DNA of 64,000 nucleotides from positions 6,471,001-6,535,000 of the forward strand of contig NEEC01000002.1 of the NCBI GenBank assembly GCA_002189035.1, written 5' to 3'. The notes beneath the pieces were generated by a model that saw nothing but the letters and a program-made list of their open reading frames with translations, searched no databases and was not told the DNA's origin. Below are positions 23,183 through 36,006 of this stretch, piece by piece (within the stretch, counting starts at the first letter, position 1; every line of letters starts with the position of its first letter). Both the position numbers and the translations under genes were made by a program. Source of the DNA: Utricularia gibba (Eukaryota > Streptophyta > Magnoliopsida > Lamiales > Lentibulariaceae).

Positions 23183-25985
23183 CTACGAGAGGTTGCACTC
23201 CCGCAAGTATTTCTGCTCCTGATGAACATATTTCATCCAGTACCCTTTGAACTTGGGGATGCCGATCTCGAGCCATGGTTTCAAGTTGCCATTGTAATGG
23301 ATAACTGCAGCTCCATCAATGTCCTTTTGGGGACATTTTGATTGTAGCCGAGACCCAAGACATGCCATGATTTCTCAAGCGGATACGTCCGATTCCAAAA
23401 GGTTATCAGGCCTGGAGGCAGGGTTCCCAGTTTCCACAGAAGCCTATCCTGATTCTGATTACCATACAACGAAAAAAACACCTTTACATTTGAAGAGAGA
23501 AAAGAGAAGAGGAAAGAATTCACACTTTTCAGTATGGATAATGAGAAACTGACCAGATTCTGCCATCTGTGGTAGATATCTGTGATGTTCTGCAGTCGCC
23601 ACTGTTTCAAATCGAAGATATTCATTCCAAAAGCCCATCCACAAGCGTGAGGGTCGAACGATGCTGAGATGAGGGGGTTGGAGAAATTGAGATAACGGTC
23701 GAACCTGTGAAAGCTTTCCCCACATGTTTCAACCACTCCAATAACCTTTTGCTTCAGATCAATTGACCAGAGGGGGGTTAGATCCTTCTGGACTACTATA
23801 TCATCATCCAAGAACAATATCTTATCCAGGCGTGGAAAAATCTCTGGGAGGTAAAACCGAAGATGGTTCATGATGGAAAGGTACTTGGGATTTCTATATT
23901 TCACATTGGGATCTAACTGGGCGTGTTGGCTCTTGTAGTAGAAATCAATCATTGTAGGATTTCCCAGCTGCTTCAGAACAGGGCTGTAGCTTGCATTTAA
24001 CCATGTAAATGTTTCCACATTCTCAACATTTATTGTTGCTTCGCCAGGAGGATTGGATAGGAACCACATTCGCATAGGAGCATAATTTAGGCCATCAGTT
24101 ACGACATGGAAGACATGCTTTGAAGGATCCTGTTCAAGGACGACAACAAGAAGCTGAATAATGACTTAAGATCTAGGAAGAAGCATTGCACGGATGCTCA
24201 TATCAAAAGTAGACTGAAAACTAAAGGACGATTAAGGTAAACGAACCTTTGCATGAGTTAAGGTCGAGTTCACAACTACTGACGCAGCCAATATGTTGTC
24301 AGAAAATAATGCATAGTGGAAAAGCTTAGGATCCACCAATTTTTCTTTATTCGGGAAATTCTGTTGCGATGAGTTCAACATGAAATACTCTGTTGAGAGC
24401 CGTAAAGCAAAGCAGTGGAGCCCCTTAGGAATAGTCTTGGCAGCCATGTTTGTTAAATAGACTGTCTGTTTAGTGCTCTCTTGAAGCTGCTCATCAGTCG
24501 AAAGAAGCATTGTACGGAGCTTCTTTACTACAGAAGCACACTCATCGTGTATCTGTTTCCCCTTGAGAAGGGTTCCCTCCAATGCTTTCGCCTTTTCTGG
24601 TGCGCTAAATTTCAAAAAAAAAAATCATTGGAAAAATGAATAAGGACATCAACTTAACCTCACCTCGATTTTGAGATTCTCGAGCTATTCAATGTGATGT
24701 TTGCATGACAATAGCACTTACTTCATCTTCAGCTCTGAATCACTGAGAGCACTTCCAAGTGCCTCTGTAGCTTCCTTCATACGTAGTCGAAGGTCTTTTA
24801 CAAAGTGAGGATCACTCTGAGTTGCAAGGAGAGAGAGATACAACTTTCCCTGAATCAGCAGATCCTTGATCTGTCGAACGTGAGCATTCGGAATGACATT
24901 TCGCTCACCCTGTTTCTTTGCTTTGTCCACAGACATGCCTTTGATAGACGACTGAGGAAATTGCTTTATTTCCTAGAAAGAACATTAAAAAAATGTCAAA
25001 ATGAAGTTTGAATTAAACTGAAAAACCAAAAGCGAACAAAGATCTGGTACCCATCTCATGAACAAAAAAAAACAAAAATTAATAGAGTGAATGGTTTACT
25101 AACAAAGGCATCGTCTCTTATCACATTATGAGTTTGGATTCATCATAGTATCAAATACATTGTGTTTCTGACAATGTAAAAGCAAAATGCTCCATCAAAA
25201 GGGGAACTAACGGAACAAACCATACTTAGCACTCACCATTTTCTCCTTTTCATTTCTTTGCATGCCCAGAAGAGGCTGCTTCGTACTATTTTTCCTGCTA
25301 CCAATGCTTACACTCCTCTTAACTTTTGGTTCTATCCGCTCTTCCTTCCCTTCTTCAATATCATTTTTTTGCATCGTATCTACCATCTGCCTTATGGGAT
25401 TCTCATCCATAAACACATTGCTGCCCTTACTACTTTTCAAAGTGGATGTATTTTTTATTCTGTTTTCTGTAATCCAGAAAAATAATTCATAAGAATAAGA
25501 TTAACTCCAAGCAGAGATGGATAAAACTGAGTCCAAGAAGGAAATGAAACAAATCCGCAACCTTCAGTAAGCTGTCTAGAAATTCCACTAGTCTCACCAT
25601 ATAAACTATCTGCACTACTTGAATCCGAAACAATAAATTTAATTGAATGTATTGCATCCCGCGGTACAGTGAAGTTTGTAGACGACTCCTGTTGACAAAG
25701 AAAATCTCAATAACAACATAAGGAGGATAAGTGATCTCGAATATACGACTTACAAAGGCTGATGCATTTTCCAAAAGATCATCTCTAGCTACAAAACCAG
25801 GAAAGACTTGTTATGGACGGCATAAAACTCATAGCATTATGGAATAGCATAATCAAAAGAAGCATGAAAGACAATAAATAAGGCAACTTACCAGATGATG
25901 AAAAAAAGTATACGCCAAGAATGTTGGAAAAGATAACTAAAACCGTCACCAGAAGCAAGAACATCAACAAATGTCTACTCTTCAT
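23183..25985 (-). CDS. Galacturonosyltransferase, GT8 family (GAUT3/GAUT4 type), frame broken by one missing base
   Basis: Eight exons: 25985-25892, 25788-25754, 25688-25562, 25466-25237, 24972-24722, 24604-24247, 24129-23554 and 23454-23183. It is a type II Golgi membrane protein, with a short cytosolic start (MKSRHL), one signal anchor, a Lys/Ser-rich stem and a GT8 domain. The domain shows LRFYLPEIFP, the metal-binding LDDDIVVQKDL, CGWAFGMNIFDL, TLPPGLITFW and HYNGNLKPW. GAUT proteins build homogalacturonan, the main pectin backbone, in the Golgi. One base is missing in a four-base run at 23329-23332, just before the last motif. With it the CDS is 648 codons, and without it the frame stops at 23281. 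GAUT3 and GAUT4 orthology cannot be separated by eye. Confidence 0.93.
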
Positions 25986-25989
25986 CTTC

Positions 25990-27289
25990 TATTTCCTCTT
26001 TTAGCCACTCCCAGTGAAGATCATTACATCCCACTTTGAAATAGGCATGTTTCCACAAAAATATATACACATATACATGAATTCCCAGGACCCTGGTAAC
26101 AAAATCAAGAAAGAACGCATTCATGACCCGGAGACAAAAAGGGAAAAGAAACGAGAAAAATCCCAATTCAAAAAAGCAAACCAAATAGTTAAACGAGCGC
26201 GGCGATGGAACGCTGTGAATAGAAATTTCCGTAAATCCTCATCCCAAAGAATAAACGGATCCCAAGCAAGGCATCAGCGAACAAAGGAAGCGCCACGAAC
26301 AAATGGGTCACTTTAACTGTGCGCCATCATTCATCATAGAGAAAAATAGAATGCATCCCAGGAATTAAGCAGTAAAAGAGAAACAATTGAAGATCTCCCA
26401 GTAATGGAACAATTCCGGTTGTTCGGGACCCAACAGATCGATGAAACTAAAACATTTCTTCATTGACGGCGGGCTATCGTGATCCCGGACGTACGATCGA
26501 TCCACGAACAGAACAACCACAATCGGAGAACAACCCTATGACAGTTAAGCCATGTGACTGGGAACAACAGATTACACGGAACGGAGGATGTCTAGATATG
26601 GAAACCTTTTTAATTAGGATACTAACCACATGCTTAGTAATAACTGATCAACAAAAACATACTTAGTAATAAATGAATGTTTTGTACGTTCACATAAATG
26701 TTTAAACATTAATGTATTGATAACAATACACTTTTAATAGGCTACTTTAAGAATATACGAACGTTTTATAAAATTATTTTAAAATACTTCGAATTAGATA
26801 TTTCAAAATTCAATTTTCAAATAGATTTTACTAAACAATTTAATTTTATAAAATATTTATTTTAAATATATCTAAATAATATAATTTTAAATTTATTTAT
26901 TTATTTATTTAAAGATATATCAATCAAATTTTAATCTTAATTACATAATACATATCTTTTTAAATATAAAAAACTCAAATGCATTATTAATTATATTATA
27001 TTATAAACACATTATAAACAAAATGAGCTTTTATTTTCTTTGGGTTTAGGTCTAGAAGAAAGGCCCATACCCATAAGAAGAAAGCGGCCCAAAATATTAA
27101 AAACTTACGCCATGTCCAAATTCAAATAAAACTCTTCCACGTTCGCATCTCTCATTGGTCCAAGTGTAATCACTCGGATCTGTATTTCCTCGATCGGACA
27201 CCGTCGATCATTTTAATCCGACGCACCAGAAAATTTGAATCTCACGCCGTATACATTCTACCCCAGCTCACCGTTATTCTTTATAATCA
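25990..27289. other. Shared upstream region of GAUT (-) and H2A (+)
   Basis: The GAUT leader and promoter probably occupy 25990-26480. Bases 26680-27050 are AT-rich and empty. From 27060 a compositional change and GGCCCA-type motifs (AGGCCCATACCC, CGGCCCAAA) mark the histone promoter, with an inverted CCAAT box (CATTGG) near 27155. No RNA gene or repeat boundary is seen. Confidence 0.45.
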
Positions 27290-27297
27290 GATCCGCG
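27290..27297 (+). promoter_or_regulatory. Histone octamer (OCT) promoter element, inverted
   Basis: GATCCGCG is the reverse complement of CGCGGATC, the octamer found in plant histone gene promoters and linked to S-phase expression. It lies 74 bases upstream of the H2A start, next to a TATA-like TTTATAAT (27280-27287). Confidence 0.7.
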
Positions 27298-27370
27298 ACT
27301 AGCATTTCTATTATACCTCCATTTTGAAATCAAGCACTTGCTCAATTGTGATCTCTGAAACACGAGAGAA

Positions 27371-27917
27371 ATGGAAACCGGTGGGAAAATTCGAAAGGGT
27401 GCCGCCGGCAGAAAGGGTGGCGGTCCGAAGAAGAAGCCAGTTTCCCGGTCCGTGAAAGCTGGCCTTCAGTTCCCCGTCGGTAGAATTGGTCGGTATTTGA
27501 AGAAAGGCCGGTACTCCCAGCGCGTTGGAAGCGGCGCACCCATTTACATGGCCGCCGTCCTCGAGTACTTGGCTGCTGAGGTATTGCTTTCTTCCTCTGT
27601 TTCAGATCCTGTTGATTTTCGGATTGAATGCGCATGCTGGTGGATTCAGCAGTGGAACCATACCTTGATAGGTATTGGAGTTGGCCGGAAATGCAGCGAG
27701 AGATAACAAGAAGAATCGTATTATTCCGCGGCACGTGCTGCTGGCGGTGCGGAACGACGAGGAACTCGGGAAGCTCCTCGCTGGAGTTACAATCGCTCAC
27801 GGCGGCGTACTTCCGAACATCAATCCGGTTCTTCTGCCGAAGAAAACCGATAAGGCTGGCGGCGACGACAAGGCGTCGAAATCTCCGTCGAAGGCTACGA
27901 AATCTCCTAAAAAGTAG
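27371..27917 (+). CDS. Histone H2A.W variant
   Basis: Two exons (27371-27580 and 27672-27917) give 151 residues. The histone fold is complete: [51 protein letters not shown] and the acidic-patch region [10 protein letters not shown]. The extended C-terminal tail has SPSK followed by KSPKK, the motif that defines plant H2A.W, the variant of heterochromatin that binds linker DNA. A single intron at the EV/LEL junction is typical of plant H2A variant genes. The octamer element upstream supports S-phase expression. The minus-strand frames over this locus are shadows. Confidence 0.95.
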
Positions 27918-28149
27918 CCCAATGTGAGGGGATTTCTGTGCGTGCGATCGCCTTTTGATCCAATCCTCCAAAACGACGTTGTTTCATTTTGGTCTAAATG
28001 CAAAGATCGGCGTTTTGTATTCAAATCGTGTCAATTTTAGGATTAAATTAGTGCTTTTAAATAAAATATCGTATTTTCGTAATAAAAAACAATAAAACAT
28101 CGTATTTCTAATTGAATTCACCTTCAATGCCCTGATTAAGTTGCAGTTT

Positions 28150-28684
28150 CTACGCGGCCAGCCCCATCGTAACCGCCATCGCCCAGACCATGACCCTACG
28201 CCGTCTCCCTGGCGACGACGATGCTGGCGGCGGTATCGCCGGACAGTTGAGACCGTTGCGTCCACCGCGACAGAGGCTGGAGAAAAGGCCATCAGGGAAT
28301 TGTCCGATCCGCCTGATGTAACTGAACATAATCTCGGCACAGTCATTGCTCAGATCGTTCAACTCCTTCGCGAAGGGGCACGCGAATGCGAGAAGCGATG
28401 AACAGCACGGCTCCGGCTCGTAATCAGGTCCCTTGCATGCGCTCACAATGATCGTGTAGTTCCGGTGCTCGAAATCCACGGGGCAAGCTACGGTTACAGA
28501 GCATGGTCAAGAAATTTCTGCTATGCGATCAACTAAAAAGAAGAAGAAGAAGACGAAGATTACGCTTCTGGGTCTGAAGGAGACGTCTGCGGGCGAAAAT
28601 CCCAGACAAGGTGTCAACATCTGCCGCGAACAATGAATGAAACTGGAGAAAGAACAGAAGGCATTCGATCTGAAACGAAGCCAT
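28150..28684 (-). CDS. LORELEI-like GPI-anchored protein (LLG family)
   Basis: Two exons (28684-28564 and 28487-28150) give 152 residues. The N-terminus is a signal peptide (MASFQIECLLFFLQFHSLFA) followed by RRRLLQTQK. The cysteine module is diagnostic of LORELEI/LLG: CPVDF, NYTIIVSACKGPDY, a CC pair, FACPF, LNDLSNDCAEIMFSYI and GLNCPA. A serine-rich omega-site region and a short hydrophobic tail (VMVWAMAVTMGLAA) suggest GPI anchoring. LLG proteins chaperone FERONIA-type receptor kinases and act as co-receptors for RALF peptides at the plasma membrane. The hydrophobic tail is short, so a further 3' exon cannot be excluded. It is tail-to-tail with H2A. Confidence 0.88.
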
Positions 28685-28689
28685 CATTA

Positions 28690-29750
28690 TCCTCCTCGTG
28701 CTGCGAGAATTTCGCGTTGAAATTGAGAAACTATTGAACTAGAAATGGGATGAAGAAAGAGCAGAAACTCTCTGCATTCGTTTCCATGAAAAAGATGTGA
28801 AAACGTATCAGATTTAATCCAAAGGGAAACCATGAAATTCATCTGGAATTACTGCAAGGATTTACTGCATATCCCACATCGGTTGATGGAAGTTCCGTAT
28901 TGGGCCAGTGTGGCTATTTTAACAGACCTGACTCTACAGTACTCCTCACTTACCTGGGCGGGGTCGATGGGCGATCAAGCAGGCCCATGTCCTAGACGGG
29001 TGGCCTCCATTGCACACAGGAGGGGCGTCCATCTAAGGTCGGCCCAAGTGGTCTAACCTACGTCATAATTTGTAGAGAGGGGGCATAGCGTCCGCGCTGC
29101 CCCTGCCTAATCCTAGAAACAAGATTCAGCTACTTAAGCCCTGCCCTCCGTCTAGAAAATTGTGAGTGGGAGAGAATGATATCCACCACGTGCGTATCCT
29201 CTGCGAACATCCTACCGCTGGCGCACAGTGCATTTTTAGTGCTTAAAAAGCAAAAGCGACGTTCGGAAGCTCCTGTCCGTAGAAGATACATGCGAAAGAC
29301 CCCCGTGGACGGTTTTCCTTCAGATCTGGTTGCCGTTTTTTACTTTTGGGAGATATTTATGTATCTTGCAAAGAGAATCCGAAGATATTTCTTGGTATGA
29401 AAATATCTCCCCACCTCCTCTCTAATCAAATACAATTTGATTGATCACTCGTTCATTTGGTGTTAGGATTTTACGTTTAAAAAAACGTATTTTTTATTTA
29501 TTGTAATTTATTTTTAAAAAAAATAATTAATTTATCATCAATTTTTTAATTAATTAATATCATGTTAACACCATAATCGCGATTGCGTATCAAAGGAGCC
29601 TAAGAGACCATAAAAGGCTTTGATAGCATCCATGGAATATTTCTCTTATTTAAATAGAAAAAAAATAAGACGTGTTTATTTGTTTGCCAACCGATCATCA
29701 GCCCACTAGCTCAACTTTTGCCGGTCAGCGCCGGCCCGGCCCATTCTGCT
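28690..29750. other. Intergenic region with GC-richer unclassified segment
   Basis: Bases 28900-29160 are GC-richer than other spacers and contain many short CCT/GGC words (for example TCCTAGACGGGTGG), but no terminal repeats, tRNA-like boxes or coding frame that I can support. Bases 29420-29600 are AT-rich. The 3' end is the promoter of the next gene. Confidence 0.35.
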
Positions 29751-29753
29751 CCC

Positions 29754-29760
29754 TATAAAA
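29754..29760 (+). promoter_or_regulatory. TATA box of the A_thal_3526 gene
   Basis: TATAAAA lies 63 bases upstream of the start codon, with a C-rich leader following and GGCCCGGCCCA just upstream, a usual plant core-promoter arrangement. Confidence 0.65.
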
Positions 29761-29822
29761 CCCCTCCTCCCCGTCTCAGCATCTCTGTCCTCTTCGGAAA
29801 CCTCTGTTCCTTCACCAGGGCG

Positions 29823-30369
29823 ATGGGATCCCCCGGCTCCTCCTCCTCCGCCGAATACATCCGCAAGGTATCGCCGCCGCCGGCCCCAGCCCTCTAATAC
29901 TTTGGTACCGTACACGTTGTGGCAGATTCGAACACGGGGCTGCTTTCCAAATGCAGGTGCATCATCTGATCGAAGAGTGCATGGTGTTCAAGATGAGCAA
30001 AGAGGAGTGCATGGAGGTTCTCTCCAAGCATGCAAACATCAAGCCCGTCATCACCGCCACCGGTACTTTCCCCTGCCCTCCCTGAATCTGAGTTTCAAAC
30101 GCTTCCCATCCCCCCCTCGTGCAACCCACCATCTGCAACCAGACAGACACATTGTTTAAGAATATTTGTGTGTGTGTGGTGTGCGCCCATTTGTCTGATT
30201 TTGAGGTTTCTGTGTGTTTGTCGTTTTTGTCATGGTCCATTGAATCCCAGTGTGGCAAGAGCTGGAGAAAGAGAACAAGGACTTCTTCGAGAACTACACC
30301 AAGAAGAACAAGAAGACACGGGAGGGCAATAAGGGAAAACAAGGCGCAACCAGCCAATCGTCTCCATGA
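29823..30369 (+). CDS. Small protein with plant-specific A_thal_3526 (TIGR01589) domain
   Basis: Three exons (29823-29867, 29957-30062 and 30251-30369) encode 89 residues. After a Ser-rich start the protein is almost entirely the plant-specific domain known as A_thal_3526/TIGR01589: YIRKVHHLIEECMVFKMSKE, CMEVLSKHANIKPVITATVW and ELEKENKDFFENY. It ends in a Lys-rich tail. The domain is helical and of unknown function. The single-domain length and the conserved exon boundaries (within the VITATVW block) support a real gene. No targeting signal is visible. Confidence 0.9.
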
Positions 30370-33300
30370 TTCCCGCCACCTTGTCTCTCCTTGATGACGT
30401 CATCATCCTTCTTATTATTCAATAATCTCATCACCCCTTCCACAAAAAAAAATACATATTTTTAATTCGAGCAATTCATAAATTAAACCAATCACAACCC
30501 CTACCTAGTATATATAGCGTTGAAAATTTATGAGTGTGTCGTAATAATTTCAATTTGTAATATTTAAATTACATTAAATTATTTTGAAAAATATTAAACA
30601 AAAAAATTTTTAATCAAAAATTAAACCTTCACTAAAAACAAATGGAAATAACAGCATTGGAATTTAAATATAGAACAATAACGACAATTGATGAATCATG
30701 ATCAAGCACTAGAGATTAAAATTCACAAAAATATGAAAAAATTAAGTGAATGGATTAGTTAATTGAAGGAATAAATATTTATTGTAAATTCATATTCAAT
30801 TGAGTTTAATCTCGGATTCAATTAAAATATATTTGTAGAATTAAAATATTATTTATAAAGGGTGTTTAAATTATTTGCGGTTTGGTACTTGTAGATAAGT
30901 ATATTGCTACTATCCCCACAACCTTTCAATTCCTCCAACTTATTTGGCGAGGTGAAGATCCTTTTGTCCTCTTAAACAACAAATTAATTATTTTCCTGTG
31001 GGGCCAACCACCCCACACGACTTTTTAAATATTAATTAACTATTTATTATTTATTCTTTTTTATTTCGTGTGATTATTTTATTTTAATTTCCTTTGGCAT
31101 AGGGACAAAGGAATTGGTCTGATTCTTCCCCTCTAAAAAGTAACAAATATGCGCACTTTGGGTTATCCTCATTCTTTAGGTACCATGCTAAAAAGCTCGG
31201 ATGTTCGATGGATTCTTGACGATCGAGATTCACTTCTAGAAAACTATGAATATCCCATGTAAAAGAAAGATTCTTGCATCTAGATGGACACGTATTCACT
31301 ATGCTAGTTAATTTTATTGATAAGGTTTGGATCTAACTTTAAAGTATTATAAGATTCGGATCTTGATGATTGTATGCATTTGAAGTGTGCGGCGTTTAAA
31401 ATAATGGTATCAATTCTACATTTTATCTGGTTCATTCTGAACCAATAGTTTTTTTTAATATTCGATTCAATAATTTTTATAAAAAAATAAAAAATATATA
31501 TTATCCATTACAATTATTTGTAAAAAGTGATTAAAAGATTAAATTATATCATAAATAAGTGTGATTTAGAAATGTGACCACTGTATGATAAAAGTGAACA
31601 CCCTTAATGTTAAAAATTGAACATAGTCTGTGAGAGAGATAGGAAGGGTGGCCAATTTTCTAAATAATCCTCATAAATAGTCATATCATACAAGGTTTAC
31701 ATATCCTTTATGTTGATTGTCACATAGTATTATAAATCATTTAATATTCTTATCATTTTGAAAGAAACTTTAATTTATTGAGAATTTAAATCGCCATTTT
31801 GGTGTCATTGTAGTTGGTTTTACTCTTGAGACATTATTCTCTTTCCCTACCAATAGTGGCGTAATGTGAATGCGCCAAGATTCGATTTTTATTTAAATTG
31901 TAATATTTTTTTAAGAAAAATGTATATTAAGAGGCTATTTCGATGTCGTCTCTCCAATCGTTTAGGACAAGTCGACTTCACCACATAATTATTGTTTATT
32001 AAAACATTTCTTGATGTGAACACAAAATAGAGTATTCGGACATCATACTTTCGGTGTTTGTTTAAAATTTTATAATAATATAATTTTCGATAAAAAAAAT
32101 GTTAAGTATTTTTCAATTTTGGATAACAAATGTTAAAATAATATATACTGTCTATATTTTTTGTTGTCATCTTCATGATTTAGATTCACAGAACCTGAAC
32201 ATTGTGTGTCAATTATAAAGGTCAAGAAAATTCATAACTAAAGTCCAATGTGATGGGATTACAGTTTTGTTTTCAGTTTGAATTTTTTGTGTCAATTTAA
32301 TGCAAAAAATGAAATCTAATTGAATATGTAATCAGTAATGATCTAAAATTTCCTAAAGGTAGATGAATGTTTCAATACGAGAAAAAATATTCAAAAATAA
32401 AATTTTGATTATAAAATTTTCAAACATATTTCATGTGGAAAAAATCGAAAATTTGAAATTGAAATACTAGTTGCTAGGGATGCCACCATGAGGATGAGCT
32501 GTAAAGTGAATTGGGCCGGTGGGTGGGCCATATGGGCTCATTACAAATGTCCAAGCGAACGAGTGGGCCCACTATAAATGTTAACGCCCCCAGGTCCTCG
32601 AGCACCATTTGAAACCTGAAACCATTTAATCTATTCATATTTATTCAAATTAAGAAAAAAAAACTTTTAATTAAATACACGTCATTATATAAATATTTTT
32701 TCGGAATATTTATTATGCATAAGTAATTATTTGTATACGAGAAAATAGATGCTGGAGGCTAATATTTGCATGCTGGGGAAAGAGATAAGAATACCGAAAA
32801 AAGACAAAAAATAATAATAAATATTTGGAAAAAATGATTAAAAGTCAGCATATATTTTGTACATTTGCCCTGAGAATCTGATAAGATATCAAGAGAGTGG
32901 TCTAAGTTCCATGTTAAAATGTACGTGGGATTTTTTTCTTATCCTCTACGGCTCCCCAGGCCACGTCAGCATCACCTACTTTTTTTGTCCATTAAAATTA
33001 ATATTTCATCTAAAACAAAAATTTATTCATTTATAGAAGGAATCGAGATAATCGGATTTTTATATTATTTATTCTAAAAATATATTTTCTATTTTCTTAA
33101 ATTTTTAATTTTCTAATATTTTATTTTTATTTACATAATTTTAAAATTGAGCGAGATGGTTGCGCGTCCACCAGTCTAGAGGTGGGAAGGGCAAGTAGAC
33201 AGTGGTGCTAGCGACTTCCCCTGTGGGCCCGCCCATCTGACAGCCAAATTCTGTGGACCAATCAGATGCCTGGAACAACTCCGTGGGAGCTGTCCGTGAC

Positions 33301-33374
33301 CAGGGAAAATTGCTGGTAGCCGGATGTACGACAGATCTGGGAATGTAGGGTTGATTCAGAAGTCATGGTCCACT
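30370..33374. other. Long AT-rich intergenic region
   Basis: About 3 kb without a supportable gene. A 71-codon minus-strand frame at 31084-31299 has no domain I recognise. Short GC-richer patches occur near 32480-32620 and 33160-33370. I see no LTRs, terminal inverted repeats or reverse-transcriptase motifs. Confidence 0.4.
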
Positions 33375-33625
33375 GTGTGGTTCGTGACCTGGCTCGCTAG
33401 ACCATGGCCCAGCCCAACCCAATAAACCAACTAACGCCCGATTCATTAGACCATCTAGGGGTCCAGGTTTTCCAGCTCGGCCCTGGTGTCGGCTCAAATA
33501 TGATGGACGAGGCATAGCCCAGTAAAAGCCCATCACTGAAAGTCCAGTGAGCCGTCTATATGGGGCTTGGCCCAGCGAATGTACTATCCCGGTCAACTCT
33601 AGTGGGCCAGCTCCGTGTAATGGCC
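33375..33625. repeat. Degenerate GC-richer repeat, related to the 59.5-60.0 kb repeat
   Basis: This segment repeats words such as CCATGGCCCAGCCCAACCCA, TGGCCCAGCG and CAACTCTAGTGGGCC. The same words in variant form occur at 59590-60000. Units are diverged and I cannot set exact borders. It lies just upstream of the RGTB leader, so it may be part of that promoter. Confidence 0.4.
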
Positions 33626-33835
33626 CGATTGTTCGATTTACTTACTCTTCTTTGTGCGATTGGAGGCAATTCGAAGTCTGATTTCTTCTTGGCGCAATTT
33701 AGTCTGATGTGATTCGATTTTTTTCCCGTAGCAGTTTTATTCATCGCTGTTGTGTATGATTTGCGTTTACAGATGCTGGATTCTTTTCGGTTTTGAATTT
33801 GGAATTTGAATTTGATGGGTATATCGATTACAGAA

Positions 33836-36006
33836 ATGGGGGAGCTCAAGGCGGAAAAGCACGCCAAATACATCGTTACTGTTGAAAAGGTAATTTAAGC
33901 TTCTCTAACGCAGAATTATCAGAACATGTGGCTACTATTTCTGAAATCGAGCTCTCTTTAGCAGAATCTTAGTGCAATGTGCTTTCCTTTGCCTAGTTGG
34001 TATGTGACGGCCCCCATAAAGCCTTTTTAAAAAATGTTTGCTATCAGAACAGACATAGGGATCTATATTGTTTGATCCCAGATTGACCTGGAAAATTTTA
34101 AAAGCTTTTGCGTTGATGCATTCTAGTACAAGCATTTGCATGATGCATCGTTTTCTGTTGGCATTTTAGTCAGTTCATGTAATTCTTTGTGTTGCGCTTC
34201 TCAGAAAAAGGATGATTTTGAGTCTGTCGTGATGGAGCACTTGAGACTAAATGGTGCTTACTGGGGATTGACCACTCTCGATATCTTAGGAAAGCTTGAT
34301 GCTGTAGACCCAGAGGAAGTTGTTTCATGGATCATGCAGTGTCAGGATGAATCCGGTTTGCCTGCACGCTCTTAAAATTTTTAAATTTCAAGCCTGTGTT
34401 TGTTTCTTTAACACGGGTACATCAAACTGGAAACATATTTTTTAATGCTAATTCATCATACTTCGCATCATTTCTTCGGTTGTTTGTACAGGTGGTTTTG
34501 GAGGGAACATAGGACATGACCCGCATGTACTTTATACACTCAGTGCTATTCAGGTTCTGGCACTATTTAACAAGTTAGATATTCTCAACACGGAGAAGGT
34601 GGCAAACTGTATCCTTGAATCCTGCCCCTTCAGCATTTTCAGTCATTCTTTGGATTGGCTAATTTGGATCTATGTTGGTTTTTACTAAATTACTCTCAGT
34701 CTGATGTTGTTCTTTATTATTCTAATAACTTCCAGTGCTTGAACATGCTATTTGGCTTAACCTACCAGTTAGATATTTCCAGCTTACAAGCTGATGATGG
34801 ATCCTTTGCTGGTGACATATGGGGTGAAATCGACACAAGGTCGTGTTTTTATATACATTTCCTCATTCTACACCTTATTCCCTACATTTCTTGACAAGTC
34901 TTTGCGCTGAGATTTGTTCTGTTACGTGTTATTATCATCGCAGGTTCTCTTACATTGCAATATGTTCTCTGGCACTGTTACGCAAACTGGACAAGATAAA
35001 TTTGGAAAAAGCGGTGAAATATATATTAAGCTGCCAAAATGTGGATGGTGGGTTTGGATGCGTTCCTGGAGCAGAGTCTCATGCCGGGCAGAGTATGTTT
35101 TCATAGTTCCCTTCTCAGTCTCTTATACTTGAGGTTTTCGATCTGGGTTATTTATATTAGAGTGCAAGAACTTGCTGAAAATTTATCCTGAGCACCATCT
35201 GGAATTGATCTTCCTTAATACATTGATTAAGATGATGCCATAGGCAACAATGGGGCATAGAGTATTAAGGCGGGTGGTTGGGGATGTTGTATGTTTTTGC
35301 TTGAATGAGATATGAAATAAGAAATGCTACATGCCGAATCAGTTTTCTGCTGTGTGGGAGCTTTGGCAATCACCGGTCGCCTGCATCTGCTTGACAAGGA
35401 TCTACTCGGCTGGTGGTTGTCTGAAAGACAAGTAAAATGTGGAGGTCTAAATGGGCGTCCTGAGAAGCTTCCTGACGTGAGTCCCCTGCACTGCTACGTA
35501 GCTTCTTTTCTCTTTGATTCTGAAAGCCAGAAAGCATCTCACCTCAACAACTACTTGTAATCTAGTAGATCCTTCTTTCTATACAGGTCTGCTACTCATG
35601 GTGGGTGCTTTCAAGCCTGATCATGATCGACCGGATTCATTGGATCGACAAACAGAAGCTTGTACAGTTCATCTTAGACTGCCAGGTTCTCTCTACAGCC
35701 TCTCCATCTCCATCCACCACCGCATCATTGAACCCCAATTGTGTTCATGAAGGATAAAGAGAACGGTGGAATTTCCGACAGACCAGATGATGCTGTGGAC
35801 GTCTACCACACCTATTTCGGCATTGCTGGTAACTCTTCAAACCACAAGACAAAGTTACCCACTTTTCCATCTTCAACTGAAGCAGCTTTCGTTTCACCAC
35901 GATGGATGCAGGGCTTTCACTTCTAGAGTATCCGGGACTGAAGCCTATTGACCCGGCTTACGCCCTCCCAGTCAGTGTTGTCAACCGGATCTTCTTCAGC
36001 AGCTAG
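33836..36006 (+). CDS. RGTB1: Rab geranylgeranyltransferase beta subunit
   Basis: Nine exons: 33836-33889, 34205-34355, 34492-34608, 34773-34839, 34944-35092, 35343-35476, 35587-35685, 35753-35828 and 35912-36006. They give 313 residues, the usual size. The prenyltransferase repeats are clear ([30 protein letters not shown]), as are the zinc and active-site blocks [18 protein letters not shown] and [18 protein letters not shown]. With the alpha subunit and Rab escort protein it attaches two geranylgeranyl groups to Rab C-terminal cysteines. The start at MGELKAEKH matches the family. An upstream in-frame Met at 33815 exists, but an acceptor-like ATTACAG just before 33836 suggests a leader intron. 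Confidence 0.95.

Noticed and set aside
27342-27971. 209-codon minus-strand frame across H2A
   Set aside because: Antisense shadow of a GC-rich histone gene.
28832-29056. 74-codon + frame in a GC-richer patch
   Set aside because: No recognisable protein, and the patch looks like unclassified repeat-like spacer.
31084-31299. 71-codon minus frame in an AT-rich spacer, considered as a plastid or transposon fragment
   Set aside because: I could not match it to any plastid gene or reverse-transcriptase motif.
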